DNA of 64,000 nucleotides from assembly GCA_913058185.1 (NCBI GenBank), contig CAJXQX010000001.1, forward strand, positions 1 to 64,000, read 5' to 3'. The stretch comes from an uncultured Verrucomicrobiota bacterium. Its GTDB lineage: Bacteria > Verrucomicrobiota > Verrucomicrobiia > Opitutales > Opitutaceae. Positions within the stretch are counted from its first letter, which is position 1. Each line of letters opens with the position of its first letter. Below, in pieces: positions 17,918 to 25,899 of the stretch. A model generated the notes under the pieces. That model saw only the letters and a program-made list of their open reading frames with translations, ran no database searches and was not told the DNA's origin. The position numbers were made by a program, and so were the translations under genes.

Positions 17918-19147
17918 TTAGATTTCCAAGAGCAGGCGGGAAGGGTCTTCGATGGCTTCCTTGATCTTGACGAGGAAGGTGACCGCTTCTTTGCCGTCGA
18001 CGAGACGGTGATCGTAGCTGAGGGCGAGATACATCATGGGACGGATCACGACTTCACCATTAACTGCCATGGGGCGCTCGTTGATGGCGTGCAGGCCGAG
18101 GATTGCGCTTTGGGGAGCGTTGAGAATCGGTGTTGAGAGCATGGAGCCGAAGATGCCTCCGTTGGTGATGGTGAAGACACCGCCTTCGAGATCGGCGAGG
18201 GTGATCTTGCCGTCGCGAGCGCGACCCGCGACCTCCGCGATGGAGGATTCGATTCCCGCCATTGACTTGGTTTCACAGTCACGAATGACCGGCACCATCA
18301 GTCCCTTGGGGGTCGAGACCGCGACGCCGATATCATAGTAGTGGTTGCTGACGATTTCTTTCCCATCGATCTGAGCGTTCACGCCTGGAACTTCCTTGAG
18401 TGCATTCACCACCGCTTTGGTGAAGAAGGACATGAAGCCAAGTTTGAACCCGTTCTTCTTTACGAAGGCTTCTTGGTATTTTTTGCGTATGCCCATGACC
18501 GCGGACATGTCGACTTCGTTGAAAGTCGTGAGCATGGCGGCTTCTTGCTGGGCTTCAACCAGCCGCTCGGCGATCTTGGCGCGAAGCGGGCTCATCCGCT
18601 TCCGCGTCTGACGCTCGCCAGCCGATGGAGCCGAAATCGGCTTGGGCGATGGCGCTGTCGCAGGCTGAGCCTCTGGCTTATGGTTACTTGATACTTGATG
18701 CTTGTTACTTTCAGCCGCTGCAGCGGCTGACTGCATATCGCCCTTGGTGACGCGGCCGGCTTTACCGGTGCCCTTGACGCCGGTCGGATCGACGCCGGCT
18801 TCTTCGGCGATGCGACGGACGGCGGGTGATTGAGTTGTAGCTGGGCTCGCTGAGCCCGGCCCGGGGTAAGCGCCGGCTACAGCGGTTGGTGCCTCTTGGG
18901 CGGGTGCACCTGATGGATCGATCGTGGCGACGATTTCGCCAATTTTGACTTCGGCACCGGCTTCAACTTTCAGGCTAATCACGCCGTCCGCTTCGGCGGT
19001 GCCGTCGGAGGTGATTTTATCGGTTTCAAGTTCGAACAGGTTTTGCCCGTTTTTAACGGTATCGCCATCGGCGACATGCCACTGGGCCAGCACACCGCTG
19101 ACGATCGATTCGCCCATAGGCGGGATTTTAACTTCGAGGAGAGACAT
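17918..19147 (-). CDS. sucB: 2-oxoglutarate dehydrogenase E2, dihydrolipoyl succinyltransferase
   Basis: Succinyl-transferring core of the 2-oxoglutarate dehydrogenase complex. The 409-aa protein has a lipoyl domain (residues 1-76, lipoylated Lys in ELETDKI), a peripheral subunit-binding domain (about 107-145, [15 protein letters not shown] ... GRVTKGDM) and the catalytic domain ending with [13 protein letters not shown] (active His and Asp). Both interdomain linkers are encoded by repeats: a REP-like hairpin pair gives [16 protein letters not shown], and a heptamer tract gives SNKHQVSSN. It lies between sucA (55 bp) and lpdA. ATG at 19147. Confidence 0.95.
   Translation of the reverse strand: MSLLEVKIPPMGESIVSGVLAQWHVADGDTVKNGQNLFELETDKITSDGTAEADGVISLKVEAGAEVKIGEIVATIDPSGAPAQEAPTAVAGAYPGPGSASPATTQSPAVRRIAEEAGVDPTGVKGTGKAGRVTKGDMQSAAAAAESNKHQVSSNHKPEAQPATAPSPKPISAPSAGERQTRKRMSPLRAKIAERLVEAQQEAAMLTTFNEVDMSAVMGIRKKYQEAFVKKNGFKLGFMSFFTKAVVNALKEVPGVNAQIDGKEIVSNHYYDIGVAVSTPKGLMVPVIRDCETKSMAGIESSIAEVAGRARDGKITLADLEGGVFTITNGGIFGSMLSTPILNAPQSAILGLHAINERPMAVNGEVVIRPMMYLALSYDHRLVDGKEAVTFLVKIKEAIEDPSRLLLEI
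18683..18710. repeat. Heptamer tandem tract inside sucB linker
   Basis: Four 7-bp units GTTACTT GATACTT GATGCTT GTTACTT, translated on the minus strand as part of SNKHQVSSN between the subunit-binding and catalytic domains. It is followed by a perfect palindrome AGCCGCTGCAGCGGCT at 18712-18727. The unit sequence differs from the tracts on either side of sucB but shares the 7-bp period. Confidence 0.75.
18837..18880. repeat. REP-like inverted hairpin pair inside sucB linker
   Basis: Left unit GTAGCT then hairpin GGGCTC-gct-GAGCCC; right unit, read on the other strand, GTAGC then CCGG...CCGG. The two GTAGC heads face outward, as in a REP doublet. It is translated in frame between the lipoyl and subunit-binding domains (about residues 89-104). 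Confidence 0.65.
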
Positions 19148-19153
19148 GAGGAA

Positions 19154-19188
19154 TTTACGAGTTACGAATTACGATTTTCGAATTTCAG
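19154..19188. repeat. Heptamer tandem tract between sucA and sucB
   Basis: Units TTTACGA GTTACGA ATTACGA TTTTCGA ATTTCAG, 7-bp period, lie in the 55-bp gap just upstream of the sucB start codon on the transcript. This is the third heptamer tract within 1.4 kb. Confidence 0.75.
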
Positions 19189-19202
19189 GGACAGGCTCCG
19201 CT

Positions 19203-21953
19203 TTATAAACTGAACGCTTCCATCAGGAATTTGGCCAATTCGCGCTTGTGGAGGGCGAGGGCCCCGACGGCAGGTGAGGCAGCGTCGTCGCGACCGGCGT
19301 AGGCCGGTTTACTACCAAATATGTTTTCCAAATGAGGAGCAATGTAGCTCCAGGCACCCATGTTTTGCGACTCTTCCTGACACCAAACGAGTCGAGCTCC
19401 GCGGTGTTCGTCCGCGATGCGTTGGAGCGCCGTTTCGTGCAGCGGGTAGAGCTGTTCGACTCGGATGATTTGGGCGTCGGAAATCTCATGCTCGTTCCGG
19501 TAGTTCACGAGGTCGTAGTAAACTTTTCCGGAGCAGAAAATGATGCGGTCCGTTTTGGCGGGCGGGTTAGGATCCGAGATGATTTCCTGGAAGGCGGTAT
19601 CATCGAGAAACTCTTCCACCTTCGAAGTGGCTTCCGGGAGTCGGAGGAGCGACTTGGGCGACATAACCACGAGCGGCTTGCGGAAATCGCGGTGCATTTG
19701 GCGCCGCAGGACGTGGAAGAAATTGGCCGGGGTCGTGATATTGCAGACCTGGATATTATCTTCGGCGCACTGTTGGAGAAAGCGTTCGAGGCGTGCGGAA
19801 GAATGCTCCGGCCCCTGACCCTCGTAACCGTGAGGCAGCAGTAGCACCAGACCGCTGACGCGTTGCCACTTCGACTCGGAAGAGGTGATAAACTGGTCGA
19901 TCACCACTTGGGCGCCATTAACGAAGTCACCGAATTGCGCCTCCCACTGACAAAGCATATCGGGGTAGTCGAGCGAGTAGCCGTAGTCGAATCCGAGCAC
20001 GGCGGCCTCAGAGAGTAGTGAGTTATAGACGCAGAGTTTTCCTTGGCCTTCCGCGACGTGATCGAGGGGGGCGTAGCGCTCGCGCGTCTCCTCATCGTAG
20101 AGGTAGGCGTGGCGCTGGCTGAAGGTGCCGCGGCGGCAGTCCTGACCGCTCAAACGCACGGGAGTGCCTTCCGAGAGCAGGGTGCCCCAGGCCAGGGACT
20201 CAGCATAGGACCATTCGATTGGGCCACCGTTCTCGAAGGCCTTGGCCCGGTTATTCAGCAAGCGCTGGATCTTTCGATTCACGTGGAACCCGTCCGGTGT
20301 GGTGGTGAGGGCGTGAGCTACTTTGGCGAGAGCTTCCTGCGATACTCCGGTGCGAACGGGCGCGTGGTTGTATTGCGGCTGGAACACTGCAGTGGAGCCG
20401 CGGAATTGATCTTGATTTTCGTGGGCAGCGATACGGGCGACGTCGGATTCCTTGGCCTTGTGGAAAGCGTCCTCCATCGCGGCGGTGTATTCGGCGACGA
20501 TTTTGTCGGAGTCAGCCTGAGTGATGATGCCCTCCTCGACCAGTTTACGGGTGTAGATGGTCGAAACCAAATCGTGAGAGCGGATGCTTTTATACATCAG
20601 CGGTTGGGTGAACGCGGGTTCGTCGCTCTCGTTGTGGCCGTGGCGGCGATAGCACACCATATCAATCACGACATCGCGGTGGAACTTGATCCGGAATTCG
20701 AGGGCGAGCTGCATCACGTAACACACCGCTTCGGGGTCGTCGCCGTTCACGTGAAATACGGGAGCTTCGATCATCTTCGCGACGTCGGTGCAGTAATGGG
20801 TCGAGCGCGCGTCGGCGGGATTGGTGGTGAAGCCAATCTGATTGTTGATCACGAAGTGCACCGTGCCACCGGTGCGGTAGCCAGGAAGTTGCGAGAAATT
20901 GAGCGTTTCAGCCACGACACCTTGGCCGGCAAATGCGGCGTCACCGTGGATAAGTAGGGGGCACACGAGCTTGCGCTCGAGGTCACCGCGGATGCGTTGC
21001 CGGGCGCGGGTTTTGCCTTCGACGACGGGGTTTACGATTTCGAGGTGAGAGGGGTTCGCCGCCAAACGCACGTCGATGGTGCCTCCGGTCTTGGTGGGGA
21101 TTTCGGCTTCGTAGCCGAGATGATATTTCACGTCTCCGTCTCCGGAGACGGCATCGGGAATATAGTTTTCCGAAAATTGATCGAACAAGATGTCGAAGGG
21201 CTTGCGCAAAATGTTGGCGAGCACGCTGAGACGGCCGCGGTGGGCCATGCCCATGACGATCTCTTCGACGCCAACCTCGGGACACTTCTCGAGAAACGAA
21301 TCGATTGCGGCGATGGTGGTTTCGCCACCTTCGAGGGCGAAGCGTTTTTGGCCGACGAATCTGGTGTGGAGGAACTTCTCGAAGAGTTCCGCCTTGAGGA
21401 GGCGGCGCAGGATCTGGGTTTTGCGAAATTTATCGAACGACGGCTGATTGTCGCAGGATTCCATGCGTTCCTGGAGCCAGTCGCGGGGCTCCATATCGTT
21501 GAGATGCATGTATTCGACTCCGATGGTGCCGCTGAAGGTCTTTTTTAGCGAATCAACTATGTCGCGCAGCTTCATCTGTCCGCCGCCTTTGAAGCGGGTC
21601 AGCGTGTAGCTGGAGTCGAGGTCGGCCTCGGTAAACTCAAATGCCTCCATCGCGAGTTTAGGATGCGGGGGCGGTAGCGGATTGAGAGGATCGAGATGCG
21701 CCTGCAAATGCCCATGGGATCGGTGGGCATTGATCATGCGGATCGCCATGACCTGTTTGCGGCTGTCGACGATGCCAGCACCGGCGGTAGCGGCGTTCGA
21801 AGAGGACATGGATCCACCATCGCTGCCCAAGGTAAATCCTTGGAAAAAGGCGCGCCACGTGGCGTCGACCGAATCGGGGTTTTCCTGCCATTGCTCGTAG
21901 AGGGTCTCGAGGACCGCGGCGTTGGCTTTGGAGGAAAGGGAGGGAGGGTTCAT
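19203..21953 (-). CDS. sucA: 2-oxoglutarate dehydrogenase E1 component
   Basis: ThDP-dependent decarboxylase of the TCA cycle. The 916-aa protein has the short N-terminal OGDH helix segment (VLETLYEQWQENPDSVDATWRAFF), GMAHRGRLSVL, the ThDP motif HGDAAFAGQGVVAE ... INNQIGFTTNP, CYRRHGHNESDEP and a C-terminal transketolase-like half with QFGDFVNGAQVVIDQF. Length and motif order are those of OdhA/SucA. ATG 21953 is preceded on the minus strand by no clear heptamer or REP element. It heads the sucA-sucB-lpdA operon. Confidence 0.97.
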   Translation of the reverse strand: MNPPSLSSKANAAVLETLYEQWQENPDSVDATWRAFFQGFTLGSDGGSMSSSNAATAGAGIVDSRKQVMAIRMINAHRSHGHLQAHLDPLNPLPPPHPKLAMEAFEFTEADLDSSYTLTRFKGGGQMKLRDIVDSLKKTFSGTIGVEYMHLNDMEPRDWLQERMESCDNQPSFDKFRKTQILRRLLKAELFEKFLHTRFVGQKRFALEGGETTIAAIDSFLEKCPEVGVEEIVMGMAHRGRLSVLANILRKPFDILFDQFSENYIPDAVSGDGDVKYHLGYEAEIPTKTGGTIDVRLAANPSHLEIVNPVVEGKTRARQRIRGDLERKLVCPLLIHGDAAFAGQGVVAETLNFSQLPGYRTGGTVHFVINNQIGFTTNPADARSTHYCTDVAKMIEAPVFHVNGDDPEAVCYVMQLALEFRIKFHRDVVIDMVCYRRHGHNESDEPAFTQPLMYKSIRSHDLVSTIYTRKLVEEGIITQADSDKIVAEYTAAMEDAFHKAKESDVARIAAHENQDQFRGSTAVFQPQYNHAPVRTGVSQEALAKVAHALTTTPDGFHVNRKIQRLLNNRAKAFENGGPIEWSYAESLAWGTLLSEGTPVRLSGQDCRRGTFSQRHAYLYDEETRERYAPLDHVAEGQGKLCVYNSLLSEAAVLGFDYGYSLDYPDMLCQWEAQFGDFVNGAQVVIDQFITSSESKWQRVSGLVLLLPHGYEGQGPEHSSARLERFLQQCAEDNIQVCNITTPANFFHVLRRQMHRDFRKPLVVMSPKSLLRLPEATSKVEEFLDDTAFQEIISDPNPPAKTDRIIFCSGKVYYDLVNYRNEHEISDAQIIRVEQLYPLHETALQRIADEHRGARLVWCQEESQNMGAWSYIAPHLENIFGSKPAYAGRDDAASPAVGALALHKRELAKFLMEAFSL

Positions 21954-22164
21954 TTCAGCGAGAAAAAGCGCATGGCGCCTCGTTCCGTGAGGAGAGGTGC
22001 GATGGAGGCTAGTAGAAGTCGTGTTCGGTGGTTGATTTGAAGCCCAACGGATAGGAACTGAAGGGTGAACTCAAGAGCGATCCCGGGTGTAAAGGGAGAT
22101 AGATGGGTAAGTTTGAGTTCGTCTAACCAGTCACGGTTGCGACATTACTTCAGCTATTCAACCT

Positions 22165-22404
22165 ATGGAGACCGATATCAAATCAGCCTTGGACAATTTG
22201 TTGGCCGGAATTTCGAGCGGAGATGGCCCGATAATCGCGACCGAAATGGGTCGATTGGACGATTTTCTGGCGGCCGGACGAGGGCAACTGCACCCGCAAT
22301 TGGTTCATTTTCTGGAAAATCGCAGTTACGCCAAAGCCCACTTGTATCTGGGAGGTGAATCCGACATCCCGGTCGGAATCTGCGGAGGCAAACATGGCCG
22401 CTAA
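22165..22404 (+). CDS. Small conserved-looking hypothetical protein
   Basis: 79-aa acidic helical protein (METDIKSALDNLLAGISSGD..., HPQLVHFLENRSYAKAHLYLGGE). Its tail overlaps the start of the SUI1-like gene by 11 bp, and GGAGG within its last codons serves as that gene's ribosome binding site, so the two are probably translationally coupled. I do not recognise a family. It is divergent from sucA. Confidence 0.7.
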   Translation: METDIKSALDNLLAGISSGDGPIIATEMGRLDDFLAAGRGQLHPQLVHFLENRSYAKAHLYLGGESDIPVGICGGKHGR

Positions 22405-22798
22405 ACCGAACAAGATCTCAATCGATGGAGGTGGCGACCTCGGACAAAACCCGTTTGCCGCGTTGGGCGGACTTGGAGATCTCCCTGATGGACCAACCCC
22501 CACCGCATCATCTGCGTCTCCCAAGCCTTCAAAACGAGGCCAACCTAATCGCAACCGCGGTCGGGTGGAAATACGCCGTCTCACGGGTGGGCGAGGCGGA
22601 AAGACGGTCACTGCAGCCTCCGGATTTAAAGGAATCGGCGGGGCTGAACTCACTCAGCTCGCCAAAAGCATCCAGAAATCATGCGGAGCAGGCGGCACCG
22701 TGAAAAACGGCCAGATCGAGATCCAAGGAGACAAGCGCGATCAGGTCGCAGCAATTTTGACCGAGGCTGGGTTCCAACCCGTGATCGCCGGCGGCTGA
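22394..22798 (+). CDS. SUI1/eIF1-like translation factor (YciH type)
   Basis: 134-aa protein with a disordered N-terminal half and a C-terminal SUI1 domain: VEIRRLTGGRGGKTVTAASGF, LTQLAKSIQKSCGAGGTVKNGQIEIQGD and an ILTEAGF end, the pattern of bacterial YciH and eIF1. Bacterial members are thought to affect initiation fidelity. ATG 22394 has GGAGG seven bases upstream; the tracked upstream start at 22355 is a shadow in the preceding gene. Confidence 0.88.
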   Translation: MAAKPNKISIDGGGDLGQNPFAALGGLGDLPDGPTPTASSASPKPSKRGQPNRNRGRVEIRRLTGGRGGKTVTAASGFKGIGGAELTQLAKSIQKSCGAGGTVKNGQIEIQGDKRDQVAAILTEAGFQPVIAGG

Positions 22799-22847
22799 TG
22801 TCGAATGTGATGGAGAATTCTCCGGCACCTTCTGGACTTTCCTGGTC

Positions 22848-23297
22848 TTGGATCATCAGCCCACGACAGGATTTGATTTGGTTGATTTCGAATACCTACG
22901 CTACACGTTGCCGGGCTTTGTTTACAGTGTCGGATTGGCTCCGGCGGCAGCGGCAGCAGCGTTGGCTGCGTTGGAGATAGTCGAAGCGGAGCCGGAACGG
23001 GTTTTGCTTCTTCGAAAACGCTGCAATGAATTTCGAAGCCGTCTCGTGGCGGCGGGAATTGGGGTCGGCCTAAGCGAGTCGTCAGCGGTGATGCCGTGGA
23101 TCGTGGGAAAATCAACTGAGGCTTTGCGGATCGCCGCCGGGCTGAACCAGCAAGGTATTCTGGTGCATTCGATTATTTCCCCGGCGGTGAAGGAGGGATC
23201 CGCGCGTCTGAGGTTCTTTGTGAGTTCGGCTCACGGCTCGGATCAAATTGAGCACACTGTCAGCGTGATTCTTGGGATCGCTGAATCTAGGGTGTGA
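22848..23297 (+). pseudogene. C-terminal fragment of a BioF-like alpha-oxoamine synthase
   Basis: The 149-aa frame matches only the C-terminal third of PLP enzymes of the 8-amino-7-oxononanoate synthase / glycine C-acetyltransferase family: EYLRYTLPGFVYSVGLAPAAAAAALAALEIV, ending in the small domain (GILVHSIISPAVKEGSARLRFFVSSAHGSDQIEHTV). Full-length members are about 390 aa with the PLP lysine upstream; none of that is present. Homology starts abruptly about 65 bp after the SUI1-like stop, so a deletion most likely removed the 5' two thirds. No plausible start with a ribosome site is seen. Confidence 0.8.
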
Positions 23298-23389
23298 GTT
23301 TTGTGCGCCGAACCGGTTTTATCGTCGGATCTGGATTCGGATTTTAGGCTGAAGGGGAATTTACCGGAGTTGGAAAACTTCTGATTGGG

Positions 23390-24850
23390 CTAGGAATTCG
23401 AGTGGTCCATCGGGCCGCCTTTGTCGTCGGGGTGCGGGGGAATGAATTCGAGATTCTTGGCGGGCATCTCGGCTTCCAAAATGCGGGCGTCGATGCGGGC
23501 TTTGAGCTGCGTTCTGGTTCTTTCGTAGGCCGGGTAGGAGTCGAGATTTTTCATTTCTGACGGATCCAGTTCGTGATCGTAAAGTTCGATCCCGCCATCG
23601 TCCCAGAGCATGTAGCGGTAGCGTGGGGTGCGCAGCGAGTAACCAAATTCATGGCGAATCAACGCATCCTCACGGAACGCTTGATCTGGATTTTCGAGCA
23701 CCGGCCGCATGGTTTTCCCCAATACATATTCCGGTGGCGGGGAGATGCCGGCCAGGTCGCTGAGGGTTTGATAAAAATCGATCATCTCGACGAGAGAGAT
23801 GGACCGCTGGCCGGCGGTGGCCATGTCAGGGGTTCGGATGATTAAGGGCACGCGGGCCGAGTCTTCGAAGATGGTGCGTTTTTGATAATAACCGTGCTCG
23901 CCCATGTGGTAACCATGATCAGAGGTGAAAACGACGATGGTGTTTTTGCTCAGTCCGGTTTCGTCCAATGCCGCCAGCACGCGGCCGATTTGGGCGTCCA
24001 TGAATGTTATGGTGGCGTAGTAAGCTTGGATGGCTTCCTGCGCGAGTTCATGCGGCAGGTTGACCTGATTCTTTACTCGGGTGAGTGAATTGCGCGCATG
24101 GGGAGGTAACGTGTCTAAATACCCTTCAGGCACCTCCGGCACCACGATGCTATCGCGGTCGTAGAGCTCCCAATATTTCGCTGGCGCGACGTAGGGGGTG
24201 TGGGGTTTGAAAAACCCGACTCCGAGGAAGAATGGCTCTTTTGAATCCGCATACTGTTTCAGCAGTTCGATGGACTCGGTCGCAACCATACCGTCGGTGT
24301 GATCTTCATCTTCACCCGGGGCCGCCAACCAACTCATGGTTCCACCAAAACTTCCCTTAACCAAAGAGAAGGTCTCGTCCTCAATGTCCTTATCGATTCC
24401 ACGGGGATTGATCCGGGTGTTCCAGGAGAGTTTGTCGTCGTGGCCGTTGGTGCCGACATCAGAGGGATTGTTGTAGTGGTAGAGTTTCCCGACGCGGGCC
24501 GCGGTGTAGCCGTTGGCTATGAAATGCTGCGGCATCGTCTGCACATCCGGCAGGTAGTCTCGGAAGAGTTGCTGGTGATGCATCACGCCGGTTTGGCGTG
24601 GGTAAAGCCCCGTCATGAAACTCGCCCGCGATTGCCCGCACTGGGGGAAATTGCAGTAGGCATTGAGAAACGTGACGCCTTGTTTCGCGAGGCGATCAAG
24701 TTGCGGGGTCTTCACCACGGGATGATCGTAAGCACCGAGATTGCAGTTCAAGTCATCGGTGATGATGAACAGGACGTTTTGACGTTCAGTTTCGGCCGCG
24801 AGGACCGGACTGGCGATGAGTAGGCTAAGCGCGAGTAGTCTTGAGAGCAT
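23390..24850 (-). CDS. Exported sulfatase (iduronate-2-sulfatase-like)
   Basis: Secreted sulfatase of about 486 aa. Signal peptide MLSRLLALSLLIASPVLA, then metal-binding NVLFIITDDLN, the formylglycine site as CGQSRASFMTG (Cys, Ser and Arg kept; the usual Pro is Gln), GVGFFKPHTPYV and TSDHGYHMGEHG. It probably removes sulfate esters from algal or animal polysaccharides; substrate unknown. ATG 24850 is chosen over GTG 24877 because it opens the signal peptide. No sulfatase-maturing enzyme is in the window. A short related remnant lies at 25628-25750. Confidence 0.9.
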   Translation of the reverse strand: MLSRLLALSLLIASPVLAAETERQNVLFIITDDLNCNLGAYDHPVVKTPQLDRLAKQGVTFLNAYCNFPQCGQSRASFMTGLYPRQTGVMHHQQLFRDYLPDVQTMPQHFIANGYTAARVGKLYHYNNPSDVGTNGHDDKLSWNTRINPRGIDKDIEDETFSLVKGSFGGTMSWLAAPGEDEDHTDGMVATESIELLKQYADSKEPFFLGVGFFKPHTPYVAPAKYWELYDRDSIVVPEVPEGYLDTLPPHARNSLTRVKNQVNLPHELAQEAIQAYYATITFMDAQIGRVLAALDETGLSKNTIVVFTSDHGYHMGEHGYYQKRTIFEDSARVPLIIRTPDMATAGQRSISLVEMIDFYQTLSDLAGISPPPEYVLGKTMRPVLENPDQAFREDALIRHEFGYSLRTPRYRYMLWDDGGIELYDHELDPSEMKNLDSYPAYERTRTQLKARIDARILEAEMPAKNLEFIPPHPDDKGGPMDHSNS

Positions 24851-24915
24851 AGGGGCATCCCGACACAAAAGCGCCACGCAACCGGGCGCGAACGAAATGT
24901 GCTGTAAGCGTTACG

Positions 24916-25302
24916 CTACCAAATCACATCAATTGAGTAGGCGGCGAACTGTGAGTCCTGTGTGACGATGGGTAGGTTCTCGACCATTGCGGTCGCTATA
25001 ATTAGACGATCGAATGGATCCCGGTGATGGAAAGGGAGCCGACTCACTGCAAATAGGTGAGGCCGTGCGATGGGGAGTTGCTCGAATGCATTTCGCTCCA
25101 GTGCGGCCACCAACCGCGACTCGAATGGCTCCGCAAGTTTTAGTTTCCCTAACGATTGCTTGATGGAAATTTCCCAAACACTGGCATCGCTCAGGAATCT
25201 AGTATTGGATGACGATTCGATTGCTTCGCGGGCGGTTGCGCTAAGGCGCGAGTCGCCTAGTAGGAACCAGAGTAATGCGTGGGTATCGACTAGGACTTTC
25301 AC
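24916..25302 (-). CDS. PIN-domain toxin (VapC-like)
   Basis: 128-aa PIN ribonuclease of type II toxin-antitoxin systems. Acidic residues expected for the site are visible: Asp in VLVDTHALLWF, Glu in DASVWEISIKQ, and Asp residues in HHRDPFDRLIIATA, with D near the C terminus (VTQDSQF). Start is GTG 25302, 6 bp after the antitoxin gene. The subgroup resembles the short VapC that pairs with Phd/YefM-type antitoxins. It probably cleaves tRNA or mRNA; target unknown. Confidence 0.9.
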   Translation of the reverse strand: MKVLVDTHALLWFLLGDSRLSATAREAIESSSNTRFLSDASVWEISIKQSLGKLKLAEPFESRLVAALERNAFEQLPIARPHLFAVSRLPFHHRDPFDRLIIATAMVENLPIVTQDSQFAAYSIDVIW

Positions 25303-25308
25303 GCGGAA

Positions 25309-25536
25309 TTACTGGTAACCTTCGAAGTCTTCGAGGGTAGAGGAAAAGTCTTCGTCGATGTGTTCGATGAGGTTCTTTTCACTTCCAAAACGGGCTGTCG
25401 GTTTGGCGGCCCCCGTTGCAGCTCGCAACTCGGCGATCGGCTTTCCTCGACGAGTGATCTCGATTACTTCTCCGTTCTCCGCCCGGTCGAGGAGGGAAGA
25501 GAGTTTATTTTTCGCTTCAAACGTGCCGATTTGCAT
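25309..25536 (-). CDS. Phd/YefM-type antitoxin
   Basis: 75-aa antitoxin. The N terminus (MQIGTFEAKNKLSSLLDRAENGEVIEITRRGKPIAEL) is the Phd/YefM DNA-binding fold; the acidic C terminus (IDEDFSSTLEDFEGYQ) would wrap the PIN toxin. It precedes the toxin gene in one operon. AT-rich sequence with TAGCTTACAAAGCTAGCTA just upstream (25552-25570) contains a short palindrome that could be the autoregulatory operator. Confidence 0.9.
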   Translation of the reverse strand: MQIGTFEAKNKLSSLLDRAENGEVIEITRRGKPIAELRAATGAAKPTARFGSEKNLIEHIDEDFSSTLEDFEGYQ

Positions 25537-25627
25537 TAGAATTAATTATCTAGCTTACAAAGCTAGCTAGAACAAGCGAAAAATAAGTTTCTCTAGTTGA
25601 GTATCTTGAGCCGCGACAAGGCGCGGA

Positions 25628-25750
25628 TTACGCTGCGAGGCCTGCGGCGAGAGCGAGGGCACCGATGTTGCAGTTCAAATCATCGGTGATAATGAACAGG
25701 ACATTTTGCTTTTCGACGGCGGCGAGGTTGAGGCAAATGAAACTCAACAT
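25628..25750 (-). pseudogene. Chimeric remnant: sulfatase N-terminus joined to a MetF-like C-terminus
   Basis: A 40-codon frame from ATG 25750 to TAA. Its first 29 codons encode a sulfatase start (AAVEKQNVLFIITDDLNCNIGA), close to the intact sulfatase at 23390-24850. Its last ten encode ALALAAGLAA then stop then TCC, the same residues and following bases as the end of metF (27868), but with different third codon bases. The simplest reading is a deletion that fused the two genes. No function is expected. Confidence 0.6.
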
Positions 25751-25760
25751 GACTGGCTAC

Positions 25761-25801
25761 TACTGATAGGAATTTCTTTTTAGCGCCCTGCTGGGAGGAG
25801 G
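25761..25801. repeat. 41-bp direct repeat, copy A
   Basis: TACTGATAGGAATTTCTTTT... ending CTGGGAGGAGG; it matches copy B at 27384-27424 with 2 mismatches in 41. The two copies, same orientation, bracket a 1.6-kb segment holding the P-loop gene and the isoaspartyl-peptidase fragment. Confidence 0.9.
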
Positions 25802-25899
25802 TTTTTTTGTCCCACAGGTGATTCTCCAACGATGCGAATGACTGTCCCAGCTAACACTTTTAAAGAGCCCTCTTTCTGGAGCGCCCTTTTTGTTTTTAC

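Noticed and set aside
20043-20957. 304-aa ORF antisense to sucA, and similar long ORFs at 49512-50420 and 51050-52042.
   Set aside because: They lie entirely opposite strongly conserved enzyme genes, have no recognisable domains and reflect codon bias of the coding strand.
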